A stretch of DNA of 11,443 nucleotides, from contig DBXS01000019.1 of assembly GCA_002310055.1 (NCBI GenBank), forward strand, positions 715-12,157, in the 5' to 3' direction. Numbering within the stretch: the first letter of the stretch is position 1; each line of letters starts with the position of its first letter. Positions 6,714 to 11,443 of this stretch are shown here, in pieces. This stretch comes from Clostridiales bacterium UBA1206 (GTDB lineage: Bacteria; Bacillota; Clostridia; Oscillospirales; CAG-382). The notes beneath the pieces were generated by a model. The model was not told the origin of the DNA, made no database searches, and was given only the letters and a program-made list of their open reading frames with translations. Both the position numbers and the translations under genes were made by a program.

Positions 6714-8005
6714 TGCTCGAGACCGTACTTTGCATACTCATCCTCGCGTTCATCATACTTTCGGCTTTCTTCTCTTCCGCCGAGATCGCATTTGCCAAAG
6801 CCAATTCCATACGCATTAAGAAACAGGCGGAATCCGGCGATGGCAGAGCCAAAAAGGAACAGTTCATCAACGAACACTACACGCGTTCGCTTTCGACGGT
6901 GCTGGTGGGCAACAATCTCGTCAACATCGCCGCGTCTTCGGCCGCCACGGTCATATGCGTGCGGCATCTGGGCGCGAGCGCCGGCCAGACCGTGGCTTCG
7001 GTCATTCTGACCGTGCTGCTTCTGATATTCGGCGAAACGCTGCCGAAGATAATCGCCGCCGCGGTCCCGGATAAGCTCGCGCGCGCGTACGCTTCGCCGC
7101 TGCGATTCTTTATGGTGCTGTTCTTCCCCGCCGTGTGGCTGGTGGATAAATTCGTGAACGCGCTCGCCCCGCTCTGGACTCCCAAAGAAAAAGCGCCTTC
7201 CGTAACGCCGGAGGAGCTGAGCGAGATCGTCGACGACATAGAAGACGAAGGCGTGTTTTCGGAAGAAGACAGCGAGCTTATAAAATCGGCGATAGATTTC
7301 ACCGAGACCACCGCGCAGGATATACTAGTGCCGCGCGTGGATATGTTCGCCATAGACATAGAAGACGAAGACGGACTTGAAATAACCGACGAATTCTACA
7401 AGTTTTCACGCATCCCGGTCTACCGCGGGAGCATAGACAACATAATAGGCATACTGCCTTCCAAGCGTTTTCTGCGCGAACTGGCTTCCGGCGGAAAGCC
7501 GAAGATAGAAGACCTGCTGCTGCCCGCGCTGTTCGTGCACAAGACCAAGCCGTTAAGCAGCATAATCGACGAATTCCGCAAGCGCAAAACGCAGATAGCG
7601 GTGGTCGTGGACGAATACGGCGGCACGATGGGCATACTCACCATGGAAGACATCACCGAAGACATAGTGGGCGATATCTTCGACGAGCGCGACGAAGTCG
7701 AAGACGACGTGCAGAAGATCGACGACAATACCTATATCGTCGACGGCAGCGTGAACGTGGAAGACGTCTTTGAGCTGTTCGACTGGGAGCCGCAGGATTT
7801 TGAGACCGAATACACCACCGTGGGCGGCTGGGCTACCGAAATGCTGGACAAATTCCCCGTTGCGGGCGACAGCTTTGAATACCAGCGGCTTAAAGTGACC
7901 GTGCTGAAAGCCGCGTCGATGCGCGTGGAATCGGTAAAAGTCGAATACACGCCTCCCGAGGACGAAGCCGAAGATGAGCCCGAAGAAGAGGAAGAAAAAG
8001 AATAA
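6713..8005 (+). CDS. CNNM/CorC (HlyC) family divalent-cation transporter, full length
   Basis: This 430-aa protein has all three family parts: a DUF21/CNNM membrane domain (about 1-190) with SSAEIA at 21-26, GNNLVN at 66-71 and GETLPK at 107-112; a CBS pair (about 205-325) with the canonical VVDEYGGT at 298-305 and TMEDITEDIVG; and a C-terminal CorC/HlyC-associated domain (about 330-412). An acidic Glu/Asp tail closes it. Relatives such as staphylococcal MpfA and Thermus CorC export Mg2+; magnesium efflux or tolerance is the best guess. AAGGAGG (6697-6703) precedes ATG 6713 by 9 bases; a GTG one codon earlier is an alternative. It is coupled to the short paralogue upstream. Its stop falls inside the left copy of the 22-bp direct repeat, and no terminator follows directly. 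Confidence 0.93.
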   Translation: MLETVLCILILAFIILSAFFSSAEIAFAKANSIRIKKQAESGDGRAKKEQFINEHYTRSLSTVLVGNNLVNIAASSAATVICVRHLGASAGQTVASVILTVLLLIFGETLPKIIAAAVPDKLARAYASPLRFFMVLFFPAVWLVDKFVNALAPLWTPKEKAPSVTPEELSEIVDDIEDEGVFSEEDSELIKSAIDFTETTAQDILVPRVDMFAIDIEDEDGLEITDEFYKFSRIPVYRGSIDNIIGILPSKRFLRELASGGKPKIEDLLLPALFVHKTKPLSSIIDEFRKRKTQIAVVVDEYGGTMGILTMEDITEDIVGDIFDERDEVEDDVQKIDDNTYIVDGSVNVEDVFELFDWEPQDFETEYTTVGGWATEMLDKFPVAGDSFEYQRLKVTVLKAASMRVESVKVEYTPPEDEAEDEPEEEEEKE

Positions 8006-8013
8006 AAAACAAG
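7992..8013 (+). repeat. Left copy of a 22-bp direct repeat bracketing the Rhs island
   Basis: This 22-base A-rich sequence begins AAGAAAAAGAAT and ends AAAAAACAAG. It is identical to 9220-9241. The left copy contains the end of the CorC gene, including its TAA (8003-8005). The two copies start 1228 bases apart. The repeat is A-rich but mixed enough that an exact 22-base match beside a shared terminator is unlikely to be chance. Confidence 0.7.
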
Positions 8014-8129
8014 TAACAAAGAAAATAGTTTCCGGATCTGTACAGATAGTTAAGCAAGGGCAAAGTATTATATTTCGCAAACAGATTCGAGGTTTAACAA
8101 ATAATGAAAAAGTTATTGCATTTCCTTGA
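8013..8129 (+). pseudogene. C-terminal tail of a polymorphic (Rhs-type) toxin, 5' truncated
   Basis: An open frame without a start codon encodes 38 residues beginning VTKKIVSGSVQIVKQGQ, with FRKQIRGLTNNEKVIAFP at the end, then TGA at 8127-8129. It overlaps the start of the 74-aa gene at 8104 by 26 bases, the usual geometry of a toxin with its immunity gene. Upstream the frame runs only into the lysine-coding direct repeat, so the body of the toxin is gone. I do not recognise the toxin family; a nuclease is plausible but not shown. Confidence 0.5.
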
Positions 8130-8328
8130 GCGTTTAGAGCAGAATAAGATATATTATCGTCTCAATAGGATCCGTGACAGCATTCTTATTGAAATAGCGG
8201 TTCCGGGCGAAAGATGGGAAGTTGAATTTTTCGAAGACGAACACATTGAAGTAGAACGTTTCAAAAGCGACGGGAATCTTTATGACGGTTCCGTGCTTGA
8301 AAAGTTGCTCGAAGATTTTTCGGATTGA
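8104..8328 (+). CDS. Putative immunity protein (74 aa), VPGERWEVEF family
   Basis: This small soluble protein has an N-terminal helix (KKLLHFLERLEQNKIYYRL), a beta-hairpin core with VPGERWEVEFFED at 33-45 and IEVERFKSDG at 48-57, and an acidic C-terminal helix (VLEKLLEDFSD). From memory, similar short proteins occur beside Rhs and other polymorphic toxins and are treated as immunity proteins. Here the toxin tail overlapping its start supports that. GAGGT (8089-8093) lies 10 bases before ATG. Base composition is clearly AT-richer than the CorC gene before it, suggesting transfer. It is intact although its toxin is truncated, as expected for an orphan immunity gene that protects against sibling toxins. 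No terminator lies between it and CorC, so read-through from the CNNM promoter is likely. Confidence 0.7.
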   Translation: MKKLLHFLERLEQNKIYYRLNRIRDSILIEIAVPGERWEVEFFEDEHIEVERFKSDGNLYDGSVLEKLLEDFSD

Positions 8329-8334
8329 CGAATG

Positions 8335-8366
8335 ACTTACCCTTTTTAAACTTTCGGTAGGTTTTT
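8335..8366 (+). terminator. Weak candidate terminator after the 74-aa gene
   Basis: ACTTACC (8335-8341) can pair with GGTAGGT (8356-8362) with one G-T pair across a 14-base loop, and T residues run through 8366. The stem is short and the loop large, so it may be inefficient or accidental. Confidence 0.3.
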
Positions 8367-8431
8367 ATACGGCAAGCGCATCCTCACACGCGGCAGCGTT
8401 ATAAAGGCAGCGCTCGTGCGGTAGCTTATGA

Positions 8432-8611
8432 TACGACACGATTTCCGAAAGTGAAGTGAGCGGGCGGAATAATATCTGCCCCTTTTTTAAACTTGATACT
8501 GTTTCGGTGGATGCTTTTATATTCAAGTATGGGACAATAACCGTTCCAGGCGCTTTTCTTGACGATTTTAATGCAGCAGTTCGTGGAACAATCCAGTTTT
8601 TAGGAGGGTGA
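8432..8611 (+). pseudogene. C-terminal tail of a second Rhs-type toxin, 5' truncated
   Basis: An open frame with no credible start encodes 59 residues (YDTISESEVSGRNNICPFF..., then VDAFIFKYGTITVPGAF and an end VRGTIQFLGG), with stop TGA at 8609-8611. The next gene starts 3 bases later, and its AGGAGG lies in the last codons of this tail, the tight junction typical of a toxin-immunity pair. The frame is closed upstream by a TGA at 8429-8431, and no Rhs core precedes it. The intervening 8367-8431 shows no coding signal I can assign. The toxin activity is not recognisable from the tail. Confidence 0.5.
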
Positions 8612-8614
8612 AAT

Positions 8615-8935
8615 ATGAATAGAAAACCGGATGTTGAGGCCATATTTGAGTTTAATAATGCAAAGACTCATCCTGTAGAAAATGGATATAGGCCCGCACA
8701 TCTATTAAGATATTCTGACAATGGCTATCTTACAACTGGAGAGCACTTTTATTACAACACAGAGAAAGTGTATCCAGGAGAGAGAGTAAGCGGAACCATC
8801 ACGTTTATTTCGCCTGAACTATATCCGCATTGCATGCGAGTTGGTGAAATAATCAGCATTCAAGAAGCGAACAAGGTGGTCGGTTATGCTTATATAACAA
8901 GAATATTTAATCCTATTTTGGAAGAAAGAGTTTAG
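8615..8935 (+). CDS. Free-standing EF-Tu domain 3-like protein (106 aa), putative immunity protein
   Basis: The whole protein resembles the third (C-terminal beta-barrel) domain of elongation factor Tu. DVEAIFEF opens the barrel, and HPVENGYRPAHL at 19-30 matches the EF-Tu NGYRPQF segment. KVYPGERVSGTITFISP at 51-67 matches its PGD.V......P segment, and VGEIISIQEANKVVGYAYITRI at 76-97 matches its R.AIREGGRTVGAG...K. There is no GTPase domain or G-motif, so it is not a translation factor. It starts 3 bases after a toxin tail with AGGAGG 6-7 bases upstream of ATG, and sits in the AT-rich Rhs island. Short EF-Tu-like proteins occur near polymorphic toxins in other bacteria (from memory). The immunity role is inferred from position only. 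Confidence 0.72.
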   Translation: MNRKPDVEAIFEFNNAKTHPVENGYRPAHLLRYSDNGYLTTGEHFYYNTEKVYPGERVSGTITFISPELYPHCMRVGEIISIQEANKVVGYAYITRIFNPILEERV

Positions 8936-8967
8936 CTAAACAAAGATATAAAGACATATAAAGATAG

Positions 8968-9219
8968 CTTTATGATACAGTTACACTTCCGGCGGGATAC
9001 AGTACACCACGCCGCTCGTGTCAACTCTTACGTTCAAAGAAGGATTCGACGACGACCGCGACGTATTCATATACATATGACGATTCGGGAAATATCACCG
9101 GTAAATATGTATACGCCTATACTACCGGCACGCTGCCTTCGACTTATCAGGATCATATTTCTTACGGCTATTCGACCGGCGCGTGGGGCGATATGCTCAC
9201 GAGCTATGATGCGAAGAAA
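8968..9219 (+). pseudogene. Rhs/YD-repeat protein fragment, frameshifted and truncated
   Basis: Rhs-type coding is spread over two frames. First comes DTVTLPAGYS (about 8974-9003). Then a shift gives TTPLVSTLTFKEGFDDD (about 9004-9054). Then a return to the first frame gives TYSYTYDDSGNITGKYVYAY and, further on, YSTGAWGDMLTSYD ending near 9210. TYDDSGNITG and GAWGDMLTSYD are classic YD-repeat core elements. After SYD the frame passes into the lysine-rich direct repeat (AKKKKKNKKQ) and on through the terminator to TGA 9277-9279. There is no start, no C-terminal hyperconserved region and no toxin, so this is a remnant. The 32 bases before it (8936-8967) show nothing recognisable. Confidence 0.75.
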
Positions 9220-9241
9220 AAGAAAAAGAATAAAAAACAAG
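9220..9241 (+). repeat. Right copy of the 22-bp direct repeat
   Basis: This is identical to 7992-8013. It follows the Rhs fragment directly, and its last base is the first base of the shared terminator stem. Its A-run forms the T-tract of that terminator on the minus strand. Confidence 0.7.
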
Positions 9242-9269
9242 CAGACCGGAAACATACCGGTCTGCTTTT
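9241..9269. terminator. Bidirectional intrinsic terminator
   Basis: GCAGACCGG (9241-9249) and CCGGTCTGC (9257-9265) form a 9-bp perfect stem with a 7-base loop; A-T pairs can extend it by two. On the plus strand TTTTGATTT follows. On the minus strand TTGTTTTTTATTC follows (9240-9228). It can therefore end transcripts from the CNNM operon plus island and from the convergent gene at 9284-9958. Confidence 0.9.
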
Positions 9270-9283
9270 GATTTGCTGAACAT

Positions 9284-9958
9284 TTATTCTTTTCTGAGCA
9301 TTATTTTGTCCGCCATCACGTCGGCAAGCGAATCCGCGTTAGTCGGGAACGAATACTCGGCGCCGTCGGTCTTTATGCAAAACAGCGCGCTCTTGATGAC
9401 GCCGTGATTTTTGCCGTAATCGGTCTCGGTAAGCAGTTCTTCTACGGAAACGCTCTGCACGGCTTCGAATTCGATGGGGTAAAAATCGGTCTCGGTCTCG
9501 TCTTTTACGGTGGAAAAGCGCATAATGTAAACGTAAAGTCTTTTTGCGGTAAGCAGTATCTGCGCGGCGGAATATTTATCGGTGCGGAACCTGCCGTCCA
9601 TCCCGCGCTTGAGCTCGCTCGTGCCTTCGCCGTAAAAGAACCCTTCGGCGAGATAATTATCGGTGAAATGCGGCGTGTGCTCGAGAGCGGTTATTCTTTC
9701 TTCCGCAACGGCGCGCAGGTCGCGTATCTTAACGCTTATACCGCGGTCGAATTCGCTGTCGCGCGGGAAAGAGACCAGGAAAAACAGTATGAGCATCACG
9801 CCCGCCGCCAGGATGACGGTGAAGATGTTTTCGATCTGGACGTATCTGCGGAAGAATTTTCCGAGCAGCACGACGCCGCCGATGACGACGAGCGGTATCC
9901 CGGCGTAAAGCATCCTGTAGCTGCGGTGGAAATAGCGGTTGTTGCTTTTGAAATCCAT
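9284..9958 (-). CDS. Two-helix membrane protein of unknown function (224 aa)
   Basis: A short basic N-terminus (MDFKSNNRYFHRSYRM) is followed by two hydrophobic helices at about 16-33 and 44-63, separated by KFFRRYVQ, which by the positive-inside rule would put that loop in the cytoplasm. The remaining about 160 residues are soluble and mixed alpha/beta. They include FTDNYLAEGFFYGEG, an ILLTAKRLYVYIMRFS strand pair and a FYPIEFEAVQSVSVEEL segment, a pattern that recalls PH-like membrane-protein domains (LTxxRLY). No catalytic motif is seen and no named family is recognised. Its own promoter lies at 9989-10017, and it ends 15 bases from the shared terminator. A GCAGGT 6 bases before ATG is a modest ribosome site. 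It is probably monocistronic. Confidence 0.75.
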   Translation of the reverse strand: MDFKSNNRYFHRSYRMLYAGIPLVVIGGVVLLGKFFRRYVQIENIFTVILAAGVMLILFFLVSFPRDSEFDRGISVKIRDLRAVAEERITALEHTPHFTDNYLAEGFFYGEGTSELKRGMDGRFRTDKYSAAQILLTAKRLYVYIMRFSTVKDETETDFYPIEFEAVQSVSVEELLTETDYGKNHGVIKSALFCIKTDGAEYSFPTNADSLADVMADKIMLRKE

Positions 9959-9988
9959 AGTATACCTGCTTTCGGTTTTAATGATGTC

Positions 9989-10017
9989 ATTATATCACGC
10001 TTTTGCGGTTTATGCAA
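9989..10017 (-). promoter_or_regulatory. Promoter of the 224-aa membrane protein gene
   Basis: On the minus strand there is a TTGCAT -35 (10017-10012), a 17-bp spacer, and a TATAAT -10 (9994-9989) with an extended TGA just upstream. The predicted start is near 9982, about 24 bases before ATG 9958. Confidence 0.8.
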
Positions 10018-10120
10018 TATATTTCTATAAATATTCGGATAAACCGTTCGTTGATATCTCTTTGCGCCGCCGGATGCCTTTCCGCGTTTGCGCCTTTTTG
10101 ATACGGCGCGCGTTTTTATG

Positions 10121-10150
10121 TTGACAAGAGGTATAGTTTGGTATTATAAT
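10121..10150 (+). promoter_or_regulatory. Promoter of tldD
   Basis: The -35 is TTGACA (10121-10126), the spacer is 18 bp, and the -10 is TATAAT (10145-10150). Transcription should start near 10157. It diverges from the promoter at 9989-10017; the roughly 100 bases between them (10018-10120) show no gene. Confidence 0.8.
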
Positions 10151-10166
10151 AATGACAATATATTAA

Positions 10167-10185
10167 GCGCGGCGACGCGCCGCGC
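10167..10185 (+). promoter_or_regulatory. GC-rich leader hairpin upstream of tldD
   Basis: GCGCGGCG (10167-10174), a 3-base loop ACG, and CGCCGCGC (10178-10185) make a perfect 8-bp stem. It begins about 10 bases after the predicted transcript start and ends 6 bases before AGGAGG (10192-10197). No T-run follows, so it is not a terminator; a 5' stability or translation-modulating hairpin is likely. Confidence 0.55.
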
Positions 10186-10202
10186 GAAAACAGGAGGCAC
10201 AG

Positions 10203-11443
10203 ATGCTTACAGATCTTTTGAGCAGACACAAGCAGGAATTTCTGCCCGGGCTGCACACCGAGCTGCGCGCTCAATGCAGCCGCACCAGAGGCGTCAGTTT
10301 CGTTTCGGGCAATCTTATGGGCAACACTCGCCAGGATACTTCCGGCGTATGCTGCCGCGTCTACAAGAACGGCGTTTACGGCTTTTCTTCCGCCGCCGAA
10401 TACGACGACGAAAACGTTAAAAACGTGATCCGCGCCGCCGGCGAAAACGCCGAATTCATGGATTCGCGCGTTCGCAAAGGCCGCCCGGCTTTCCCCGCGA
10501 TCCCCTATTCGTCGCGCATGACCGACGCGCACATCAACGAAGTTTCGCAGAAGACTTATATCGACTATCTCAAGGCGCTCGACGACTATATCGTGGGCAA
10601 ATATCCCAACCTCGCAAGCCGCACTCTCATGATGAGAGAAGACAGCATGGAAAAACTGCTGGTCACTTCCGACGGCGTGGACAGCCACTTCGCCGCGCCC
10701 AGAAGTTATATCTACGTCATACTTTCGGCGCTGACTCCGGCGGGCGTTCCGGTAGAGCTGTTCAAGGCGTACGGCGGCAGGGGCTCGTTCGATATGAATT
10801 TCAGCGATCCCGCCGAGCTTTACGGCGAAATAGACAAGCTGTATGAATCGGTTATGAAAAAGCGCGAAGGCGTTTACGCCGACGCCGGCGTGAAGACCGT
10901 CATACTCGGCAGCGAGCTCGCCGGGATGATCGCGCACGAGGCCGTGGGCCACACCGTGGAAGCCGATCTGGTGCTCGGCGGTTCGGTCGCCGGCCCCAAC
11001 CTGGGCAAGCAGGTCGCGTCGCCCATAGTTTCGCTCACCGACTTTGCAAACGAGGCGTTCGGCGAGACCGCTCCTCTGCCCGTTTACGTCGACGACGAAG
11101 GCACCCCCGCGGTCGACGCTCCGCTTATTAAAGACGGCATACTCGTGGGCTATATGAACAGCCGCGAGACCGCCGAAAGATTCGGTATGAAACCGCAGGG
11201 CAACGCCAGGGCGTTCGCGTTCAGCGACGAGCCGCTCATCCGTATGCGCAACACCGCCGTGCATCCGGGCAAGGACAAGATAGAAGACATGATAGCTTCC
11301 ATAGACGACGGCTACTATCTGGTCAACACCAACAACGGCCAGGCGGACACCACCGGCGAGTTCATGTTCGGCGTCACCTTCGGCTACGAGATCAAGAAGG
11401 GGAAGCTGGGGCGGCCCCTGCTGGACACCACCATCTCCGGCGT
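10203..11443 (+). CDS. tldD: TldD-family metalloprotease, 3' end outside the window
   Basis: 413 codons are visible without a stop. The family metal motif HExxxH is His245-Glu246-AVG-His250 (IAHEAVGHTVEAD). The C-terminal part shows the TldD/PmbA signatures: FGETAPLPVYVDDEGTP, an MNSRETA segment, NARAF, RMRNT, then NNGQADTTGEFMFG...YEIKKGKLGRP. The third zinc ligand, a cysteine near the end, would lie beyond 11443; about 60-70 residues are missing compared with the usual length. In E. coli the TldD-TldE(PmbA) heterodimer degrades unfolded peptides and matures microcin B17; a pmbA/tldE partner may follow downstream (not visible). AGGAGG lies 5 bases before ATG 10203. The upstream hairpin leader and own promoter mark it as the first gene of its unit. 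Confidence 0.93.
   Translation, partial: MLTDLLSRHKQEFLPGLHTELRAQCSRTRGVSFVSGNLMGNTRQDTSGVCCRVYKNGVYGFSSAAEYDDENVKNVIRAAGENAEFMDSRVRKGRPAFPAIPYSSRMTDAHINEVSQKTYIDYLKALDDYIVGKYPNLASRTLMMREDSMEKLLVTSDGVDSHFAAPRSYIYVILSALTPAGVPVELFKAYGGRGSFDMNFSDPAELYGEIDKLYESVMKKREGVYADAGVKTVILGSELAGMIAHEAVGHTVEADLVLGGSVAGPNLGKQVASPIVSLTDFANEAFGETAPLPVYVDDEGTPAVDAPLIKDGILVGYMNSRETAERFGMKPQGNARAFAFSDEPLIRMRNTAVHPGKDKIEDMIASIDDGYYLVNTNNGQADTTGEFMFGVTFGYEIKKGKLGRPLLDTTISG

Noticed and set aside
8341..8493. Similar CCTTTTT(T)AAACTT strings at 8341 and 8481, possibly two copies of a toxin segment
   Set aside because: The match is short, low in complexity and needs several gaps; the first copy gives no sustained toxin-like frame.
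8365..8643. Minus-strand open frame of 92 codons across the second toxin tail
   Set aside because: It lacks a convincing ribosome site and overlaps both the toxin tail and the start and Shine-Dalgarno of the EF-Tu-like gene. The plus reading explains the tight junction better, though the plus tail itself is only a fragment.
7992..9241. Insertion sequence or integron explanation for the island
   Set aside because: No transposase or integrase, no terminal inverted repeats, and the 22-bp repeat is far longer than most target duplications. Recombination of Rhs modules fits better.
8972..9271. Plus-strand 99-codon frame starting at ATG 8972
   Set aside because: Arg/Ile-rich out-of-frame reading of the Rhs fragment; the neighbouring frames give YD-repeat sequence.
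10116..11264. Long open frame on the minus strand opposite tldD (382 codons)
   Set aside because: It is a mirror of GC-rich codon usage in tldD. The protein has no domain sense, and the plus frame carries the HExxxH and TldD signatures.
1..11443. CRISPR array, prophage genes or riboswitch
   Set aside because: No regularly spaced repeats, no phage structural or lysis genes, and no leader long enough with recognisable aptamer features were seen.

Overview
The window looks like a chromosomal piece of a fairly GC-rich Clostridia-type Firmicute, possibly an uncultured gut lineage. This placement is an inference. It rests on strong AGGAGG-type ribosome sites, sigma-70/SigA promoters with near-consensus boxes at 17-18 bp spacing, short stop/start overlaps, and the gene content (MurQ, tandem CNNM/CorC proteins, Rhs remnants). 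No ribosomal or other phylogenetic marker gene is present to settle it.

Layout. (1) 1-261, minus strand: an initiator tRNA-Met cut by the window edge and a complete tRNA-Leu(UAA), behind a promoter at 233-261. (2) 340-4671, minus strand: a compact six-gene operon read from a promoter at 4643-4671. In transcription order it holds a polyprenyl-phosphate-type GT2 glycosyltransferase, a TIM-barrel sugar isomerase, two short proteins of unknown function, a membrane-anchored endonuclease/exonuclease/phosphatase-fold protein, and an S51 (PepE-like) serine peptidase. (3) 4690-5622, plus strand: murQ, alone between its own promoter (back-to-back with the operon promoter) and a strong intrinsic terminator. 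(4) 5643-8005, plus strand: two overlapping CNNM/CorC (DUF21-CBS) transporter genes. The first is short with degenerate motifs, the second is full length, and their promoter carries a perfect palindrome between the -35 and -10 boxes. (5) 8006-9240: an AT-richer accessory patch of broken Rhs/polymorphic-toxin material. It contains two toxin C-terminal tails, each joined to an intact small putative immunity gene, then a frameshifted Rhs repeat fragment. A 22-bp direct repeat brackets the patch. (6) 9241-9269: a bidirectional terminator shared with the convergent minus-strand gene at 9284-9958, a two-helix membrane protein of unknown function. (7) 10121-11443, plus strand: a tldD metalloprotease gene that runs off the window end.

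How it fits together. Most of the window is ordinary chromosome: tRNA supply, cell-envelope sugar chemistry (GT2, MurQ), divalent-cation transport (CNNM) and a modulator protease (TldD). The unusual part is the island at 8006-9240. It appears to have been inserted between the CorC gene and that gene's own terminator, so the two orphan immunity-type genes are probably expressed by read-through from the cation-transport operon. One of them (8615-8935) is a free-standing EF-Tu domain-3-like protein directly behind a toxin tail. This raises the testable idea of an immunity protein that mimics EF-Tu.
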